64,000 bases of DNA. Source: Caproiciproducens faecalis. GTDB taxonomy: Bacteria; Bacillota; Clostridia; Oscillospirales; Acutalibacteraceae. Made by a program: the position numbers and the translations under genes. The stretch lies in NCBI RefSeq assembly GCF_019448085.1, contig NZ_JAGFNZ010000004.1:62001-126000 (forward strand), given 5' to 3'. Position 1 is the first letter of the stretch; each line of letters begins with the position of its first letter. The notes under the pieces are model-generated. The model was given only the letters and a program-made list of their open reading frames with translations. It had not been told where the DNA came from and searched no databases. Shown in pieces: positions 61,037 through 64,000 of this stretch.

Positions 61037-63982
61037 TTGAAAAACCTGAAGAAGCGAATTGTTACAGGGGCAATTTCGCTTGTTTGTGCAGCGGGGGTTA
61101 TGGTAACCCTGCCGCCTGCTGTTTCAGTAGCGGCGGCGGCTACCGCACAAACAACGGATTATTTGAACCTGCGCGAAGGCGCGGGTCTGGATAAAAAAGT
61201 CATTTTAACGCTGAGCAAAGGGGTTACCGTCACGGTTCTTGACTCGTCCAACGCAACGTGGGCAAAGATTCAGACCTCTGGCGGGAAACAGGGGTATTGC
61301 AGCAAGCAGTATCTCAGTATTTCCGGTACTTCCGCCGGAAATACCGGCTCCGCTGCTACGGGAACGACAGCCGTCACTACGGCGTCTTTAAATATGCGGG
61401 AGGGCGCCGGTACCTCCAATAAGATTATTGTTACTCTTTCAAAAGGAACTTCCGTTAAGGTAATCGACAGTTCCAATTCCTCTTGGCTGAAGGTTCAGAC
61501 GGCGGACGGAAAACAAGGTTACTGCAGTAAAGAATTTTTAAGTGTGACTTCTTCGTCGGGTTCGGGTAATACCTCCAATACCGGTTCTACAAATACCGGT
61601 TCCACGACGACGGTTTCTGCTCTTACAACGGATTATTTGAATCTGCGCGAGGGTGCGGGTTCCAATTACAAAGTGATTTTGACCATCAGCAAGGGCACAA
61701 CGGTGAAGGTACTGGACAACTCCAACGCCCAGTGGGCAAAGGTTCAGACCAGCAGCGGCAAGCAAGGATACTGCAGCAAGCAGTATCTGAACATCAGCAC
61801 TTCCGGCGGTACGACGACCAATAATCCGCCTGCAACCGGTACGGGAACAACGACCGGGACGGCGGTGACGACCTCTTCACTGAATATGAGAAGCGGTGCG
61901 GGTACCACTTACGGGATTGTCGCTACGCTGGCCAAAGGGGTCACCGTTACCGTAACGGATAATTCCAATTCTGTCTGGACGAAGATCAAAACGTCGGACG
62001 GAAAAGAAGGCTATTGCAGCAAACAGTATTTGAATATCAGTATGTCCGGCGGTACGACGACCAATAATCCGCCCGCCACCGGTACGGGAACAACGACCGG
62101 TACGGCGGTGACGACCGCCTCCCTGAATGTACGCAGCGGTGCGGGCACCAATTACAGTGTGATTGTTACGCTCGCAAAGGGCGTTACCTTGACGGTAACG
62201 GACAATTCCAATGCGTCTTGGGCAAAAATCAAGACCTCCGACGGGAAAGAAGGTTATTGCAGCAAGGAATTCCTGAATATTACGCTCGGGCAGGATAACA
62301 CGGGTTCCAATAACGGAACGGAACCCAACACAGACCCCGGAACGGGAACCGGTTCCGATGATAATGCCGATACAGGCGACACGGGCTCTGATTCCCACAC
62401 CATTACGGGTGCAAGCGTAACGGCGGATATGCTGCGGCTGAGGGAATCGCCGGATACAAGCGGCAAAATCCTTGCAAACCTGCCGAAAGGGACAAGCCTG
62501 ACGGTGCTGGACACTTCCAATTCGGCCTGGACAAAGGTACAGACCGCAAGCGGAGTAGCGGGCTACGTCAGTTCGGAATATATCCAGATTCATTACTCCG
62601 ACGATACAACAAACACGACTGCGCTTTCGCTCTCCACCACTTCCCAGAGTATCCCGGTGGGGAAGACGCTGTATATTCAGGCGAATATTTCCCCGAGCGG
62701 AACCTATATTAACTGGACAAGCAGCAATCCGAATGTTGCTACGGTATCCAATGGATATGTCTATGCCGTTTCCAACGGCACCGCGCTGATTACGGCCAAG
62801 TCGGGAACCTACACGGCGACTTGCAATGTGACCGTAACCAACGCCGAACCGGTGAAAACCGCTTTTGCCTCTCCGAATATTGCAAGTACGGGCGCGACGG
62901 TCACGCTGACCGCGGTAACCGATACGACACGCGATGGCGTGCAGTTTGTCATTACCATGCCGGACGGCAGCCAAAAGGCACTGAACGCCGATTCCTTTGT
63001 TGAAGAGTCCAAGCAGAATACATATACAAAAAAATGGACTGCCACAACAACATTCAGCACAGCCGGTACTTACTCCTTCACCGCTTATTCGTCGCTGAAC
63101 GGAAGCATGAGCTCCACGGGCTACACGACTAACGCGTATGTTTCCAATCAGCAGGATTTTATCACCTCATCAAGTGAAGAACGCAGAGCCAGCGACCAAA
63201 TGATTTCTCTGATTGCGAAATGGGAGGGGTACAGCTCAACGGTGTACGCCGACCAGCTTACGTCCAATCAGGTACCTACCATCGGTTACGGCTGCACCTT
63301 CGGGGCTAACGCAGTCTTCTACAACAATATGACGGAAACGGAAGCCTGGTCGCTTCTGGTCAATAAGATCAATAATTCTTCCTATACATCCGAACTGAAC
63401 AAGATGATTCAGAACAATCATTTCCTGATGAATCAGAATCAGGCGGACTGCTTAATCAGCTTTGCCTATAATGTCGGCGCGGGCTATTTCAACAGTACTG
63501 CGGAAATGGATTTCAGAAGGATTATGAAAAATGCGGTGGTTCCGCCGGCGCTTTTCTCCGGTGAAACGCTTGCCGCAACCGTCACAAAGGACACCATCGT
63601 CAGGGATCAGCCCAGCATCGGCGGCGGAGAGGTCTGCAGCGTAATCTCAGGCACTTCGCTCCTCGTTACGGAGTGCAACTTTGCAAATACAAAAGACGGC
63701 TGGTACAGAGTGCAGCTTTCAGACGGCAGCACCGGCTGGGTCAATTCCGGTTACATCAATCTATCAAACTCCGATTCCCTGACCCATGACCTCAATTACA
63801 CCAACGCCTCCGCGTTCGGATCGGACCTCATCCGCTGGAATCAGGCGGGCGGAAAATTCTACACCGGACTGTTCTACAGACGGCTTGGCGAAGCGAATGT
63901 TTACAATTACGGCGACTATGAAGCAGTGAAGTTCAACCGGTACAATTACACCTATCCCAACGCGGCGGCCGGACTGAGCTGA
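61037..63982 (+). CDS. secreted multi-SH3, Ig-like, GH24-type lysozyme
   Basis: This is about 981 residues. A signal peptide (KNLKKRIVTGAISLVCAAGV) is followed by six bacterial SH3 repeats (about 38-520). Each has TTxxLNxREGAG, then KGxxVxVxDxSN and GYCSKxYL. A BIG2 Ig-like domain follows (about 525-605), then a second beta-sandwich (605-700). The lysozyme domain starts LIAKWEGYSSTVYADQ with PTIGYGCTFG (catalytic Glu, Asp and Thr). A seventh SH3 (about 840-913) interrupts it before the closing LIRWNQAGGKFYTGLFYRR. It should cut peptidoglycan outside the cell. TTG 61037 is chosen (GGAGTGA upstream); the frame is open to 60902. Confidence 0.9.
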   Translation: MKNLKKRIVTGAISLVCAAGVMVTLPPAVSVAAAATAQTTDYLNLREGAGLDKKVILTLSKGVTVTVLDSSNATWAKIQTSGGKQGYCSKQYLSISGTSAGNTGSAATGTTAVTTASLNMREGAGTSNKIIVTLSKGTSVKVIDSSNSSWLKVQTADGKQGYCSKEFLSVTSSSGSGNTSNTGSTNTGSTTTVSALTTDYLNLREGAGSNYKVILTISKGTTVKVLDNSNAQWAKVQTSSGKQGYCSKQYLNISTSGGTTTNNPPATGTGTTTGTAVTTSSLNMRSGAGTTYGIVATLAKGVTVTVTDNSNSVWTKIKTSDGKEGYCSKQYLNISMSGGTTTNNPPATGTGTTTGTAVTTASLNVRSGAGTNYSVIVTLAKGVTLTVTDNSNASWAKIKTSDGKEGYCSKEFLNITLGQDNTGSNNGTEPNTDPGTGTGSDDNADTGDTGSDSHTITGASVTADMLRLRESPDTSGKILANLPKGTSLTVLDTSNSAWTKVQTASGVAGYVSSEYIQIHYSDDTTNTTALSLSTTSQSIPVGKTLYIQANISPSGTYINWTSSNPNVATVSNGYVYAVSNGTALITAKSGTYTATCNVTVTNAEPVKTAFASPNIASTGATVTLTAVTDTTRDGVQFVITMPDGSQKALNADSFVEESKQNTYTKKWTATTTFSTAGTYSFTAYSSLNGSMSSTGYTTNAYVSNQQDFITSSSEERRASDQMISLIAKWEGYSSTVYADQLTSNQVPTIGYGCTFGANAVFYNNMTETEAWSLLVNKINNSSYTSELNKMIQNNHFLMNQNQADCLISFAYNVGAGYFNSTAEMDFRRIMKNAVVPPALFSGETLAATVTKDTIVRDQPSIGGGEVCSVISGTSLLVTECNFANTKDGWYRVQLSDGSTGWVNSGYINLSNSDSLTHDLNYTNASAFGSDLIRWNQAGGKFYTGLFYRRLGEANVYNYGDYEAVKFNRYNYTYPNAAAGLS
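61802..62287 (+). repeat. 243-bp tandem DNA repeat within the SH3 region
   Basis: The linker TCCGGCGGTACGACGACCAA recurs at 61802 and 62045, exactly 81 codons apart, and the SH3 units between are close copies. This shows recent domain duplication inside the gene. Confidence 0.85.
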
Positions 63983-64000
63983 GAAGCGGGGAATCGATTC

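Noticed and set aside
61140-62290. Direct repeats that could suggest a CRISPR array.
   Set aside because: They lie in frame in a secreted protein, with a period of 77-81 codons, and encode SH3 domains. No cas genes are present, and no CRISPR array is visible elsewhere in the window.

Overview
The window reads as chromosome of a spore-forming Firmicute of class Clostridia. The protein types (ThyX, PcrA with a clostridial-type insertion, U32 peptidase, OadG/OadB, bifurcating-type Etf proteins, DUF1836), the strong AGGAGG ribosome sites, TTG/GTG starts, TTGACA-17-TATAAT promoters and T-box control all point that way. An Oscillospiraceae/Acutalibacteraceae-type organism is likely, but this is inference from gene style and no marker gene settles it.

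Layout. 0-8.4 kb: end of a LysR regulator, a heterodimeric ABC exporter, a glucokinase/aldose epimerase operon, a sugar-phosphate transferase, a small conserved protein and an M23 peptidase. 8.4-8.9 kb: tRNA-Leu(TAA) followed by two 174-bp tandem units, each beginning with a copy of the tRNA 3' end. 8.9-15.2 kb: 2-hydroxyacid dehydrogenase, asparagine synthetase, DUF1836 and AraC regulators, and the gamma and beta subunits of a Na+-pumping decarboxylase. 15.4-17.8 kb: PcrA helicase. 17.9-22.1 kb: a conserved gene cut in two by a 3.4-kb element carrying a large serine recombinase. 22.5-30.4 kb: phosphate transport, then thyX-tmk-acetyltransferase-DJ-1-folate ligase-mltG-U32. 30.5-40.1 kb: a penicillin-binding protein, T-box-controlled alaS with HIT, phosphoribosyltransferase, comEC, holA and a Toprim protein, then tRNA-Leu(GAG). 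41.6-55.8 kb: a catabolic region with an MFS carrier, two FAD-oxidase/EtfB/EtfA modules, a betaine-type ABC transporter, a GlpP-type antiterminator, a short-chain dehydrogenase and an FGGY kinase. 55.9-64 kb: surE, a chemotaxis receptor, enolase and a large secreted SH3/lysozyme protein.

Two systems stand out. First, the two halves of the interrupted gene (22019-22132 and 17869-18586, both minus) share only TGA at the junctions. Joining them there restores one 272-codon frame reading ...DSCSDKDCLEDL.... The rebuilt att site of the excised circle is an imperfect dyad centred on the same bases. This is the architecture of sporulation intervening (skin-like) elements. Second, three promoters of the catabolic region (a divergent pair near 43.0 kb and one at 53.3 kb) start with the same RNA leader. 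It has AGTTAC, a purine-rich loop with two AGAGA motifs, then GTARCT, which forms one stem or instead joins a terminator hairpin. The window encodes a GlpP-family antiterminator at 52620, next to one of these leaders. GlpP acting on all three leaders would make the cluster a small RNA-controlled regulon, plausibly induced by the product of the FGGY kinase.
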